The translations under genes and the position numbers were made by a program. 49,561 bases of DNA from an uncultured Clostridium sp. (GTDB taxonomy: Bacteria; Bacillota_I; Bacilli_A; RF39; UBA660), in contig CAMIWC010000009.1 in the NCBI GenBank assembly GCA_946402315.1, positions 1-49,561 on the forward strand, given 5' to 3'. This document shows positions 17,947 to 25,082 of the stretch, piece after piece; within the stretch, counting starts at the first letter, position 1; every line of letters starts with the position of its first letter. Under the pieces are notes generated by a model. That model made no database searches. It was not told where the DNA came from and was given only the letters and a program-made list of their open reading frames with translations.

Positions 17947-18645
17947 CTACATTATATCGTTTTTAATATTATCTATATCTACTAAATATTCATTAAAATT
18001 ATTAGGATTAACAAACACTCTAAATTTATCTATATGTCTTCCTTCTATTTCATGAGTAATATCTGTCCAAACATTCTCACTTTTAAAATAATACTTACGT
18101 TGAGTATTTGGATCTATCCAAGTACAATAAACATTATATGGATGACGGCCATTAACAGAATAAGCATAATTCATTCTCGTACCTTCATAGTCAGCTACAA
18201 TAGTAGAACCACTCATTCTTAACCTCTCTATTTTATTTTGCTTGCTAACAACTACAACATATCCAATTAAACCTATTATAAGAAATACTGATCCAATTGA
18301 GGAAAATGTAACTGGTATAAAATTACGCATAGATTTATCCATAGCAGAATAATAGTTATTAGGATCAACTAGAACTGTAATATGTTTTCCTTCATAATAA
18401 CTAGAGCTATAAGAGTTTAATTTTGCAAGATAAGTTTTACCATCTATTATATAAGTTACATATACAGTATGATCATATTCATCATCGATATCATCCCATC
18501 TTGTCTCTATTTTCACAATATTTGCTTCAGTCTCTAAAGTATATTTATTAGTGATAAAATATTTAGAAAGAATAGTAGGAACTAATCCAAAAAGGAGTCC
18601 AAATATAATAAATCCTATCCAAAGTTTTTTTAATGCATTATTCAT
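17947..18645 (-). CDS. DUF3592-like membrane protein
   Basis: 232 residues. Membrane helices at about 8-28 and 113-136 enclose an outside beta-rich domain. That domain carries the DUF3592-type pattern: an ability to read VYVTYIIDGKTY, then a GKHITVLVDPNNY stretch. A second copy-like segment after the second helix repeats the pattern (YNVYCTWID, FRVFVNPNNFNEY). Function of the family is unknown. It touches the upstream gene at 18645 and forms a two-gene operon with it. Confidence 0.7.
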   Translation of the reverse strand: MNNALKKLWIGFIIFGLLFGLVPTILSKYFITNKYTLETEANIVKIETRWDDIDDEYDHTVYVTYIIDGKTYLAKLNSYSSSYYEGKHITVLVDPNNYYSAMDKSMRNFIPVTFSSIGSVFLIIGLIGYVVVVSKQNKIERLRMSGSTIVADYEGTRMNYAYSVNGRHPYNVYCTWIDPNTQRKYYFKSENVWTDITHEIEGRHIDKFRVFVNPNNFNEYLVDIDNIKNDIM

Positions 18646-19106
18646 TATTTGTGCCTTTCTTCAACCTCTGCTCTAAGAGTTTTCATCTCAAATGCATCTC
18701 TAACACTTCTATCAGGATAAATACTTTTCATTTCCATTATTTCTCCAAAAAGATTCATATCAGATACAGCATATGCAGTAAAATCCCAATCTTGAGTAAA
18801 ACCTAAATCATTAGGAAGTCTACCAGTTTGATTAATAGATTCTAACATAGCACTAGTTTCTGGAGTACCAAAAGTTTCAGTATAGAAATAGAATTCTGCT
18901 TTAGTTTTTGGTCCTTTTGGAGTTAGTTCAACACTTGCATCAATAACACATGGTTTAAAAACTACGTCTCCATCTCTTCTAGAAACCAAATATGATTTAT
19001 CATAATTAAATACAGCACCAATATATTCTTCTGGCTTGAAATCATAAGTAGTATCTAATCCCTTTTCTGTCATTTTTAATTCTTTTATTAATAAAGCTTT
19101 TTCCAT
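18645..19106 (-). CDS. Unknown cytosolic protein
   Basis: 153 residues, no signal or membrane helix. The middle has alternating strands (AEFYFYTETFG, DWDFTAYAVSD) suggesting a small mixed alpha/beta fold. I do not recognise the family. It shares an operon with the DUF3592-like membrane protein (one base shared at the junction). A TGATATAAT element lies 21 bases upstream and a GGAGG Shine-Dalgarno precedes the start. Confidence 0.65.
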   Translation of the reverse strand: MEKALLIKELKMTEKGLDTTYDFKPEEYIGAVFNYDKSYLVSRRDGDVVFKPCVIDASVELTPKGPKTKAEFYFYTETFGTPETSAMLESINQTGRLPNDLGFTQDWDFTAYAVSDMNLFGEIMEMKSIYPDRSVRDAFEMKTLRAEVEERHK

Positions 19107-19126
19107 TATATAATCCTCCTATTTAT

Positions 19127-19135
19127 ATTATATCA
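19127..19135 (-). promoter_or_regulatory. Extended -10 promoter element (18645 operon)
   Basis: TGATATAAT on the minus strand, 21 bases before the start at 19106. Confidence 0.6.
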
Positions 19136-19185
19136 TTATTGATTACTTTAGATAATTATTTTATTGTTTAATTGTCACTTTATAA

Positions 19186-19941
19186 TTATTTATATATTCT
19201 TTTATATATTTTTAATTCATAAATATATGGCCAGTATTTACCAGTTATATAGACATGTTTATTCTCTTTGTTATAAGCAATACCATTCATTACATCAACA
19301 CTTGATAAATCAAAATCATCTTTTATATCATCAGTTAAATCTAATTCTTTAATAACATTACCAGAACTATTTATAATAACTATTTTATTAGTTTTCCAAA
19401 TATTAGCCCATATATATCCATCAATATATTCTAATTCATTTATATTTGTTACTTCTTGATTATTATACTTAACACTTATTATTTTAATTTCATTTAATTC
19501 TTCATCTAAATAATAGATATTAGAAGTACCATCACTAGCAATTAAATACTTACCATCAGTAGTAAGCCCCCATCCTTCATGAGGATAATCTAATTCACCT
19601 AATATTTCTAAACTATCATAATCAAGTACTAGTACCTTATGTTCTTTATAAGTTAAAAAATATAACTTATCCTTATATAGAGTACATCCTTCAATAAATA
19701 AAGATGGATCAAAATATTTTTTATCTGATGATAACCCTGTTTCAATCCCAATATCTTTATAAAAATAAGAATAATTATATAATCCACTAGATTCATTTAA
19801 AGAACCATTATAAAAGAATAATCCTTCAGTAAAAGTATTAGAATCATGTGGATATTTATTAATTATTTCATAGTCTTTATCATTATTACTACATCCGGTT
19901 ATAAGTAATAATAAGAATATAAATAAGAATACTTTTTTCAT
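19186..19941 (-). CDS. Glutaminyl-peptide cyclotransferase (plant-type), lipoprotein
   Basis: 251 residues with a lipoprotein signal (LITGC, Cys17). The rest matches the plant/bacterial glutaminyl cyclase beta-propeller (Glu_cyclase_2): YPHDSNTFTEGL, a SSGLYNYS segment, EGWGLTTDGKYLIASDG, a NELEYIDGYIWANIW stretch, and MNGIAYNKENKHVYITGKYWP near the C-terminus in parts. These enzymes turn N-terminal Gln into pyroglutamate. Here it would act on exported proteins or peptides outside the membrane. It is a single-gene transcript with an extended -10 17 bases upstream. Confidence 0.88.
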   Translation of the reverse strand: MKKVFLFIFLLLLITGCSNNDKDYEIINKYPHDSNTFTEGLFFYNGSLNESSGLYNYSYFYKDIGIETGLSSDKKYFDPSLFIEGCTLYKDKLYFLTYKEHKVLVLDYDSLEILGELDYPHEGWGLTTDGKYLIASDGTSNIYYLDEELNEIKIISVKYNNQEVTNINELEYIDGYIWANIWKTNKIVIINSSGNVIKELDLTDDIKDDFDLSSVDVMNGIAYNKENKHVYITGKYWPYIYELKIYKRIYK

Positions 19942-19957
19942 ATTTTCTCCTAGAATA

Positions 19958-19966
19958 ATTATATCA
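19958..19966 (-). promoter_or_regulatory. Extended -10 promoter element (glutaminyl cyclase)
   Basis: TGATATAAT on the minus strand, 17 bases before the start at 19941. Confidence 0.55.
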
Positions 19967-19974
19967 ATTTTAGT

Positions 19975-20005
19975 AATAAAAAAGAATCTGGTTTACAGAT
20001 TCTTT
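19975..20005 (-). terminator. Terminator after the TcaA-like gene
   Basis: A 10-bp stem (AAAGAATCTG/CAGATTCTTT, 19981-20005) with a 5-base loop and a TTTTTTATT run on the minus strand. Confidence 0.85.
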
Positions 20006-20011
20006 TACTTA

Positions 20012-21328
20012 TTAATATTCATGAGTAAATTGATTAGACCAAGAGAATAGTTTTTCATCTGAAACAGTGTAAATTTTGAATGAATCTCCATCTATTTTTA
20101 AGATAATACTTGACCATCTAGTTTGTACATAATCATCATGATACCAAGAATAATCATAAGACCAAGATAATTTATATCCAAAGTTTAAACCTATAATATC
20201 ATCACCATATACCCAGTTGTTTACTTCTGGTCTTGGAATTACTTCTATGATTTGAAATTTACTATTATTAGAACCAATCAATGACTTTAATCCTTCATTA
20301 TAATATTTACTTACATTATTTATATCAACTGATGAATCAAAGTATTTATCTTTTATTTCTGATACATCAACTTTATTTAAATAATCTTGATACATTCCCA
20401 TCCATGCTGTTTTAATATATTCACGAGCACGATCAGCTAAAGCAGTATCAGTTAATTCAATTCCATATTTTTCTCCAGAATTACTTCCTAATGGAGTAAT
20501 ATCTTGTGATGATTCACCAATCTTAGTTTTAAAAACTATTTTCTTTTGAGTACTTGTAATAGCTGGAATTACATATCTACATTGATATGATTTAAGAGAA
20601 GTATCTTCTTTAATATATTTTTCTGGTACTTCTACTCCATCTATTGTTACTTTAGCATCCTTGTAAGTAACAAATTCCCAGTCTGTAATATAGAACTTAT
20701 CTTCTACTACTTTCCACTTATCATTTTCATTTTTTAATTTTACTTCTAATGTTGTTTTTTGTTCACTTTCAGTTACAAGATTTACTGTATATGTTGCTTC
20801 TTTCTCTGTCTTTAATTTTTCTTCAATAGAATCAATCTTTTTAGATGTAATTCCTTCATATTTTTGTTCAGTTTGAGCAAATGTTAAATAATCATTTTTA
20901 ACAATAAAAGTATCATCTACAATATATACATATTGGAAGTTGTCATCATATTTTTTTTCAATAAGATTATTTACATATAACTTAGCTAATTCTTGTGGAT
21001 CTTTTATTTCTTTAGATCCAGATTCTTTTCCTTTATTTAAGAAAAAGAATGCTCCAACACCACATGCTACTAATAAAAGAATAATTACTACTACAAGTCC
21101 TTTCTTACTCTTCTTCTTTTCAGTAGGAGCTGGTCCTGGTGTTTCAACTACAGTTGGTGTTACTACTGGAGTAGGATTCTCAACAGGTGTTTCTACAACA
21201 GGAGTTGGATTAACTACAGGAGTAGGATTTTCAACTGGAGCTGATTCTACTGGAGTAACTTCAGGAGTTTCTGCTACTGGAGTTTCTACAGTATTTAATG
21301 TTTCATTATTTAGTTCAGTATTTTCCAT
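20012..21328 (-). CDS. TcaA-like membrane protein with Pro-rich cytoplasmic tail
   Basis: 438 residues. Residues 1-70 are repeats of PVEN, PTPVV and VETP units, then a Lys patch, then one membrane helix (about 79-98). The outside part has an NTF2-like region (about 110-215, ending near WKVVEDKFYI). A second domain with YKDAKVTIDGVEVPEKYI resembles the folded-strand repeats of TcaA/YvbJ-type proteins. The C-terminal 170 residues carry many Tyr/Trp. TcaA proteins influence glycopeptide response in staphylococci, but that role cannot be assumed here. Divergent from the plus-strand gene at 21427, with overlapping promoters. Confidence 0.65.
   Translation of the reverse strand: MENTELNNETLNTVETPVAETPEVTPVESAPVENPTPVVNPTPVVETPVENPTPVVTPTVVETPGPAPTEKKKSKKGLVVVIILLLVACGVGAFFFLNKGKESGSKEIKDPQELAKLYVNNLIEKKYDDNFQYVYIVDDTFIVKNDYLTFAQTEQKYEGITSKKIDSIEEKLKTEKEATYTVNLVTESEQKTTLEVKLKNENDKWKVVEDKFYITDWEFVTYKDAKVTIDGVEVPEKYIKEDTSLKSYQCRYVIPAITSTQKKIVFKTKIGESSQDITPLGSNSGEKYGIELTDTALADRAREYIKTAWMGMYQDYLNKVDVSEIKDKYFDSSVDINNVSKYYNEGLKSLIGSNNSKFQIIEVIPRPEVNNWVYGDDIIGLNFGYKLSWSYDYSWYHDDYVQTRWSSIILKIDGDSFKIYTVSDEKLFSWSNQFTHEY
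21121..21300. repeat. Imperfect codon repeat for the Pro/Val/Thr tail
   Basis: Short, degenerate repeats of ACTGGAGTAGG/ACAGGAGTTGG type (plus strand) encode PVENPTPVV-like units in the gene at 20012. Copy number could vary between strains. Confidence 0.6.
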
Positions 21329-21356
21329 TATTTCACCTCTATTATTCTACAAGATA

Positions 21357-21385
21357 ATTCTACAATTATTGTAGCTATTTTTCAA
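21357..21385 (-). promoter_or_regulatory. Promoter of the TcaA-like gene
   Basis: TTGAAA (21380-21385), a 17-base spacer and TAGAAT (21357-21362) on the minus strand, 29 bases before the start at 21328. Confidence 0.65.
21360..21374. promoter_or_regulatory. Candidate operator: perfect 7-1-7 dyad
   Basis: CTACAATTATTGTAG is a perfect inverted repeat (7-base arms). It overlaps the -10 and spacer of the minus-strand promoter and lies upstream of the plus-strand promoter, a position suited to a repressor. A partial extra half-site (TTCTACAAG) lies at about 21346-21354. Confidence 0.45.
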
Positions 21386-21409
21386 CTAGTTTTAATTATA
21401 TGATATAAT
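21381..21409 (+). promoter_or_regulatory. Promoter of the 21427 gene
   Basis: TTCAAC (21381-21386), a 17-base spacer and TATAAT (21404-21409) with extended TGA. Its -35 overlaps the -35 of the divergent promoter. Confidence 0.65.
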
Positions 21410-21426
21410 TATCTCGAGGTTATATT

Positions 21427-22035
21427 ATGTTTAATAAAAGTTTAAATGAACAAAAAAGAAGACATAAAGTTATAAATAAATTTAAAAAAAGTAGATTTGA
21501 TTATTCTAAATTTGTTACTAATTATTACTTAGAAGATAAAAATGCAAATATTAGTGTTAGATGTAATGATTATTATGATATTATTTCAGAATTCTCTACT
21601 AAAGATTATGAATGGATAGATCCTGATTTTGCAGAATATGTTACTGAACAAGCATTCTATATTCCACTTCATTATGATATAGTTTTAGAAATATATGGTA
21701 AGTTTACCAAAGATGAAAAGACAAGAATTGTAAGAACTATAAAATCATATTTTGGAGTAAAACTTGCTAATGCTGAAATCGAACTTCATAAGAATAAAAG
21801 AAGTAGATTATTACATCTACTATTTGGAATAATTACCTCATTATTTATCTATTTAACTTATAGATTTATAGATGGTTCAATACTAATACTTGAAACAATA
21901 TTTATTATCTTCTGGTTCTTCTTAGAATCATATTTAGATGATTTATTCTATGATCGAAAAGATCTAGAAGAAGAAAAACTAGATGCAGCTCAACTAGCTA
22001 ATATGAAAATTATATTTAATGAAAAAGAAAGATAA
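21427..22035 (+). CDS. Unknown membrane protein with two C-terminal helices
   Basis: 202 residues, one of only three genes on the plus strand. A basic N-terminus and a soluble region of about 125 residues precede two close membrane helices (about 126-142 and 148-166), then an acidic tail. The soluble region has an FTKDEKTRIVRTIKSYF segment. No family recognised. It has a short leader (GAGGT 6 bases before ATG) and is divergent from the TcaA-like gene, so joint regulation is possible. Confidence 0.7.
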   Translation: MFNKSLNEQKRRHKVINKFKKSRFDYSKFVTNYYLEDKNANISVRCNDYYDIISEFSTKDYEWIDPDFAEYVTEQAFYIPLHYDIVLEIYGKFTKDEKTRIVRTIKSYFGVKLANAEIELHKNKRSRLLHLLFGIITSLFIYLTYRFIDGSILILETIFIIFWFFLESYLDDLFYDRKDLEEEKLDAAQLANMKIIFNEKER

Positions 22036-22057
22036 GTCTTAAGACTTATTTTTTTTA
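22032..22057 (+). terminator. Shared terminator of convergent genes
   Basis: ATAAGTCTT/AAGACTTAT (22032-22049) is followed by a T8 run on the plus strand. It overlaps the TAA of the plus gene and the ttcA stop, so it likely serves both directions. Confidence 0.8.
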
Positions 22058-22875
22058 TCATAATTATCTAAGAAAGAAGTATATACTCCATCTTTTTTAG
22101 TACCATAAATACAATTTAAATTAACATTATCTGTACTTTTAAATATATTCATATCTACATTAGGATTTATTTTCTTTAACTCTTTAATTAATTCTTTTAT
22201 CTCTTTTCTTTTACTTTCTCCATCATTTTTACTAAAATGTTCCTCCGTAAAACGACAAGCACAATTTAAGAAGTGAAGATCATTATTATTAGCCCAAGAT
22301 ATAATATCATCTTCATGAACAAGTACTAATGGTCTAATTAATTCTAATCCTGGGAAATTCTCACTATGAAGTTTAGGCATCATCGTTTTTATTTCAGAAC
22401 CATATAACATTGATAAAAGAGTTGTTTCAATAACATCATCAAAATGATGACCTAAAGCTATTTTATTACATCCTAATTCTTGAGCTTTACTATATAGGTA
22501 TCCTCTTCTCATACGAGCACATAAGTAACATGGACTTTTTTCAATATCTACTACTATATTAAAAATATCACTTTCAAACATTTCTAAATCAATATTCATA
22601 AGTTTAGCATTAGATAAGATTAATTCTTTATTTTTTTCGGTATATCCAGGATTCATACATACATATTTAGCTTCAAATTTAACTTTTCCATGACGTATTA
22701 ATTCTTCTATACATTTTGCTAGTAAAAATGAATCTTTTCCTCCACTAATACAAACCATTACTTTATCATTTTCTTGTATTAGTTCATAATCACTAACTGC
22801 TTTTACAAACTTACTATAAATATCTTTACGATATTTTTTTATTATACTTCTCTCTATTTCCTTATATTTTTCCAT
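22039..22875 (-). CDS. ttcA: tRNA 2-thiocytidine synthetase TtcA-type
   Basis: 278 residues. PP-loop ATP pyrophosphatase with CISGGKDSF, the CxxC pair CYLC needed for the Fe-S site, GHHFDDVIETTL, and a further Cys in LNCACRF. TtcA adds sulfur to cytidine 32 of some tRNAs using ATP and a 4Fe-4S cluster. Length is near the family norm. The missing N-terminal extension makes a distant TilS or TtuA-like role less likely. It is downstream of the VanY-type gene after a 41-base gap with an extended -10. Confidence 0.85.
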   Translation of the reverse strand: MEKYKEIERSIIKKYRKDIYSKFVKAVSDYELIQENDKVMVCISGGKDSFLLAKCIEELIRHGKVKFEAKYVCMNPGYTEKNKELILSNAKLMNIDLEMFESDIFNIVVDIEKSPCYLCARMRRGYLYSKAQELGCNKIALGHHFDDVIETTLLSMLYGSEIKTMMPKLHSENFPGLELIRPLVLVHEDDIISWANNNDLHFLNCACRFTEEHFSKNDGESKRKEIKELIKELKKINPNVDMNIFKSTDNVNLNCIYGTKKDGVYTSFLDNYDKKNKS

Positions 22876-22897
22876 AGTTACTCCTAAACAATTAGAG

Positions 22898-22906
22898 ATT
22901 ATATCA
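22898..22906 (-). promoter_or_regulatory. Extended -10 promoter element (ttcA)
   Basis: TGATATAAT on the minus strand, 23 bases before the start at 22875. Confidence 0.55.
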
Positions 22907-22916
22907 TAAATATTTT

Positions 22917-23495
22917 TTATTTCAAATATTTATCGTAATACTCTTCAAATGTATTAATATATAAATCATGCATTTTAGTAGCATGTTCTATTCCTATATA
23001 ACGATAATGCCAATGTTCAAAGTTATAACCAGTAATATCTTCATATCCTTTAGGATATCTTAAAATAAAACCATATTTATAACTGTTACTCATTAACCAT
23101 TGTATTTCGGGATCATCTTCATTAGTTTCATCAATAAGTTTTTCTCCTCTTTTAACTAGGACATCTATACATAAACCAGTTTGATGTTCAGATGTTCCAG
23201 GAGGCGCTACATAAGCTTTAGCATATTCAAGTCCTTTTTCTTTAATAAAACGATTCATTAAATCTTCTTGATATTCATAACTTCTATATGATGAATCTAT
23301 GTAAATATAGTATCCTTCTTTTGCTGCGTCTTCTTGCATTATTTTATAAGCTTCATATACTTTCATAACTAATTTATTTTGATATTCAACCTCTTTATAA
23401 CCAGTTGGCTCATTTATATCAACTAAATCATTAGGAAGAAAATCTCTACCAATAGGATGGGATCTATTTACTAGTATTTGATAATTTGTTTCCAT
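22917..23495 (-). CDS. VanY/M15-family D,D-carboxypeptidase without signal peptide
   Basis: 192 residues. The metal and catalytic set is complete: SEHQTGLCID (H104, D111) and FEHWHYRY (E160, H163). Unlike the gene at 3617 there is no membrane anchor or signal, so it may act in the cytosol on recycled muropeptides (as VanX/VanXY-type enzymes do) or leave by another route. It shares one base with the GNAT fusion gene upstream and is likely translated with it. Confidence 0.88.
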   Translation of the reverse strand: METNYQILVNRSHPIGRDFLPNDLVDINEPTGYKEVEYQNKLVMKVYEAYKIMQEDAAKEGYYIYIDSSYRSYEYQEDLMNRFIKEKGLEYAKAYVAPPGTSEHQTGLCIDVLVKRGEKLIDETNEDDPEIQWLMSNSYKYGFILRYPKGYEDITGYNFEHWHYRYIGIEHATKMHDLYINTFEEYYDKYLK

Positions 23496-24415
23496 TAGTA
23501 TAACTTAGCTCCTGCTGGTATAGTATCATCGACAATCATAAGATGTAATTTTTCTTCTCCATTTTCTTCCCAAACTGCGGACATTAGCATTCCACAAGAA
23601 TCAATTCCCATCATATTACGAGGAGGTAGATTTAAAATTGCTACCACGTTCTTACCAACTAATTCTTCTGGTTCATAAAAGATATGAATTCCACTAAGAA
23701 TTATTCTATCAGTACCAGTACCATCATCTAAAATAAATTTAAGAAGTTTCTTGCTTTTTTCTACAGCACTACATTCTTTAATTCTAACTACACGAAAATC
23801 ACTCTTACTAAAAGTATCAAAATCTACATATTCTTCAAATAATGGTTCTAATACAACGTTAGTCTTTTCTTTATTATCCATCCAGTCTTCTTTTAATAAT
23901 CCTGTTATATATTCATCAGTTATTACTCCTGTTGATAAAGGTATATATTTACCTCTTCTTATTCCTTCTATCTTATATCCAAATTTCTTTTGCATATTCC
24001 ATGATCTTTCATTTCCAGCAAAGAAACCATTTTCAAGTCTTCTAAGTCCTAATACTTCAAAAGCATATTTAATTCTCGCACCCCAAGCTTCAGATCCATA
24101 TCCTTTACCTTGATAGTTTTCATTTAACCAAATTCCACCACCAGCTGTACCTTGTACTAAATCAATATTTCTAAGTTGAGTACCACCTATTACTTTATTT
24201 TCTTCTTTTAAAACTATTGCAAAGTTATATAATTTGTTTTCAATAGAATTAGTAATAAATTTAATTGCATCATCCTTAGTATAAGGAAAAGGTGTATGAG
24301 ACATCCATTTAGCTACATTAATATTATTTAATCCTTCAACAACATCATCGGCATCTTCTAGTTTCCATCCTCTAAGTATTAATCTTTCTGATTCAATTAT
24401 TAAATCTTTATCCAT
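23495..24415 (-). CDS. Fusion: GNAT acetyltransferase + tRNA-binding (EMAP/CsaA-like) domain
   Basis: 306 residues. Residues 1-180 are a RimJ/RimL-type GNAT with the acetyl-CoA loop ENYQGKGYGSEA and a GNERSWNMQKKFGYK helix. Residues about 195-306 match the tRNA-binding OB domain of MetRS C-termini and CsaA: DFRVVRIKE, a KKLLKFILDDGTG strand, and PEELVGKNVVAILNL followed by MMGIDSCGMLMSA. The pairing suggests acetylation of an aminoacyl-tRNA or translation factor, but that is inference. One continuous frame, no internal start with a clear ribosome site was found at the junction. Confidence 0.85.
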   Translation of the reverse strand: MDKDLIIESERLILRGWKLEDADDVVEGLNNINVAKWMSHTPFPYTKDDAIKFITNSIENKLYNFAIVLKEENKVIGGTQLRNIDLVQGTAGGGIWLNENYQGKGYGSEAWGARIKYAFEVLGLRRLENGFFAGNERSWNMQKKFGYKIEGIRRGKYIPLSTGVITDEYITGLLKEDWMDNKEKTNVVLEPLFEEYVDFDTFSKSDFRVVRIKECSAVEKSKKLLKFILDDGTGTDRIILSGIHIFYEPEELVGKNVVAILNLPPRNMMGIDSCGMLMSAVWEENGEEKLHLMIVDDTIPAGAKLY

Positions 24416-24436
24416 AGTACCACTCCAATTTTCTAT

Positions 24437-24445
24437 ATTATATCA
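24437..24445 (-). promoter_or_regulatory. Extended -10 promoter element (GNAT fusion operon)
   Basis: TGATATAAT on the minus strand, 22 bases before the start at 24415, right after the preceding terminator. Confidence 0.6.
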
Positions 24446-24469
24446 TAATAAAAGATGCTTTTAGCATCT
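24445..24469 (-). terminator. Terminator after the flavin-type oxidase gene
   Basis: AGATGCT/AGCATCT with a 3-base loop (24453-24469) and a TTTTATTAT run on the minus strand. Confidence 0.75.
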
Positions 24470-24471
24470 AT

Positions 24472-24864
24472 TTAAAACTCTATTACTCTTGGTTCTTCTG
24501 TAAATGATGAAATAGTAGCTTTTCCATATTCAAAGTATAATACTTCAGTATTATCATCTTCAGCATCATACATTCCTTTTAAAGTTGGATTCTTATCTAA
24601 CATATCTCTTTTAGCTTCAACTCTATCATCTCTTACTAGTTTTCCTTCTACTCTAATCCATTTACCATCTTTAAATGCACATAATTCTACATTTGGATTA
24701 GCTTGGATTTGTTTAGAAACATTTTTCACTTTTCCTGTTTGAATATATAAATGATTTTCAAATATCTCAGCTGTACCAAAAGGTCTTACTCTAGGTTTAT
24801 CTCCATCTATAGTAGCAAGATAATACACTCCACATTCTTTTAAAAATTCTTGTACTTCTTTCAT
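24472..24864 (-). CDS. Pyridoxamine 5'-phosphate oxidase-family flavoprotein
   Basis: 130 residues, single split-barrel domain. Typical segments are YYLATIDGDKPRVRPFGT, LYIQTGKVKNVSKQI and WIRVEGKLV. The family binds FMN or F420/haem and includes many small reductases of unknown substrate in anaerobes. Length and pattern match the short 'PNPOx-like' group and not true PdxH. It has its own terminator and precedes no partner gene on the same transcript. Confidence 0.85.
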   Translation of the reverse strand: MKEVQEFLKECGVYYLATIDGDKPRVRPFGTAEIFENHLYIQTGKVKNVSKQIQANPNVELCAFKDGKWIRVEGKLVRDDRVEAKRDMLDKNPTLKGMYDAEDDNTEVLYFEYGKATISSFTEEPRVIEF

Positions 24865-24892
24865 ATTAACACCTCATAATAATTATACAATA

Positions 24893-24922
24893 AAAAATAA
24901 AAAACTCGAATAAATTCGAGTT
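24893..24922 (-). terminator. Terminator after tRNA-Met
   Basis: AACTCGAA/TTCGAGTT with a 4-base loop (24903-24922) and a long T-run on the minus strand. Confidence 0.85.
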
Positions 24923-24929
24923 AATTTCA

Positions 24930-25006
24930 TGGTAGCGAGAGAGGGGGTCGAACCCACGACCTTTCGGGTATGAACCGAACGCTCTAGCCAACTGAGCTAT
25001 CTCGCC
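24930..25006 (-). tRNA. tRNA-Met (anticodon CAT, elongator type)
   Basis: 77 nt with encoded CCA. Anticodon stem TTCGG/CCGAA encloses loop TTCATAC. Acceptor GGCGAGA/TCTCGCT has the G1-T72 pair also present in Bacillus elongator tRNA-Met, and the rest of the body is elongator-like. A CAT anticodon could also belong to tRNA-Ile2, but the acceptor favours Met. A TATAAT-like -10 lies at about 25018-25023. Confidence 0.93.
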
Positions 25007-25054
25007 ATAAGAACAAAATTATAATAACATATATTTTTAGCTTTGACAACAAAA

Positions 25055-25082
25055 AAATAAAAAGAGTTATTAAACTCTTTTT
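25055..25082 (-). terminator. Terminator of rnc-dinG
   Basis: AAAGAGTT/AACTCTTT with a 4-base loop (25061-25080) and T-rich run on the minus strand, overlapping the stop at 25070. Confidence 0.8.

Noticed and set aside
21121-21300. CRISPR-like spaced repeats
   Set aside because: The repeats are degenerate, in frame and code for a Pro-rich tail; no uniform spacers or cas genes.
20940-21374. Plus-strand frame with TGVG repeats
   Set aside because: Antisense image of the Pro/Val repeat tail at 20012; no promoter or ribosome site in position.
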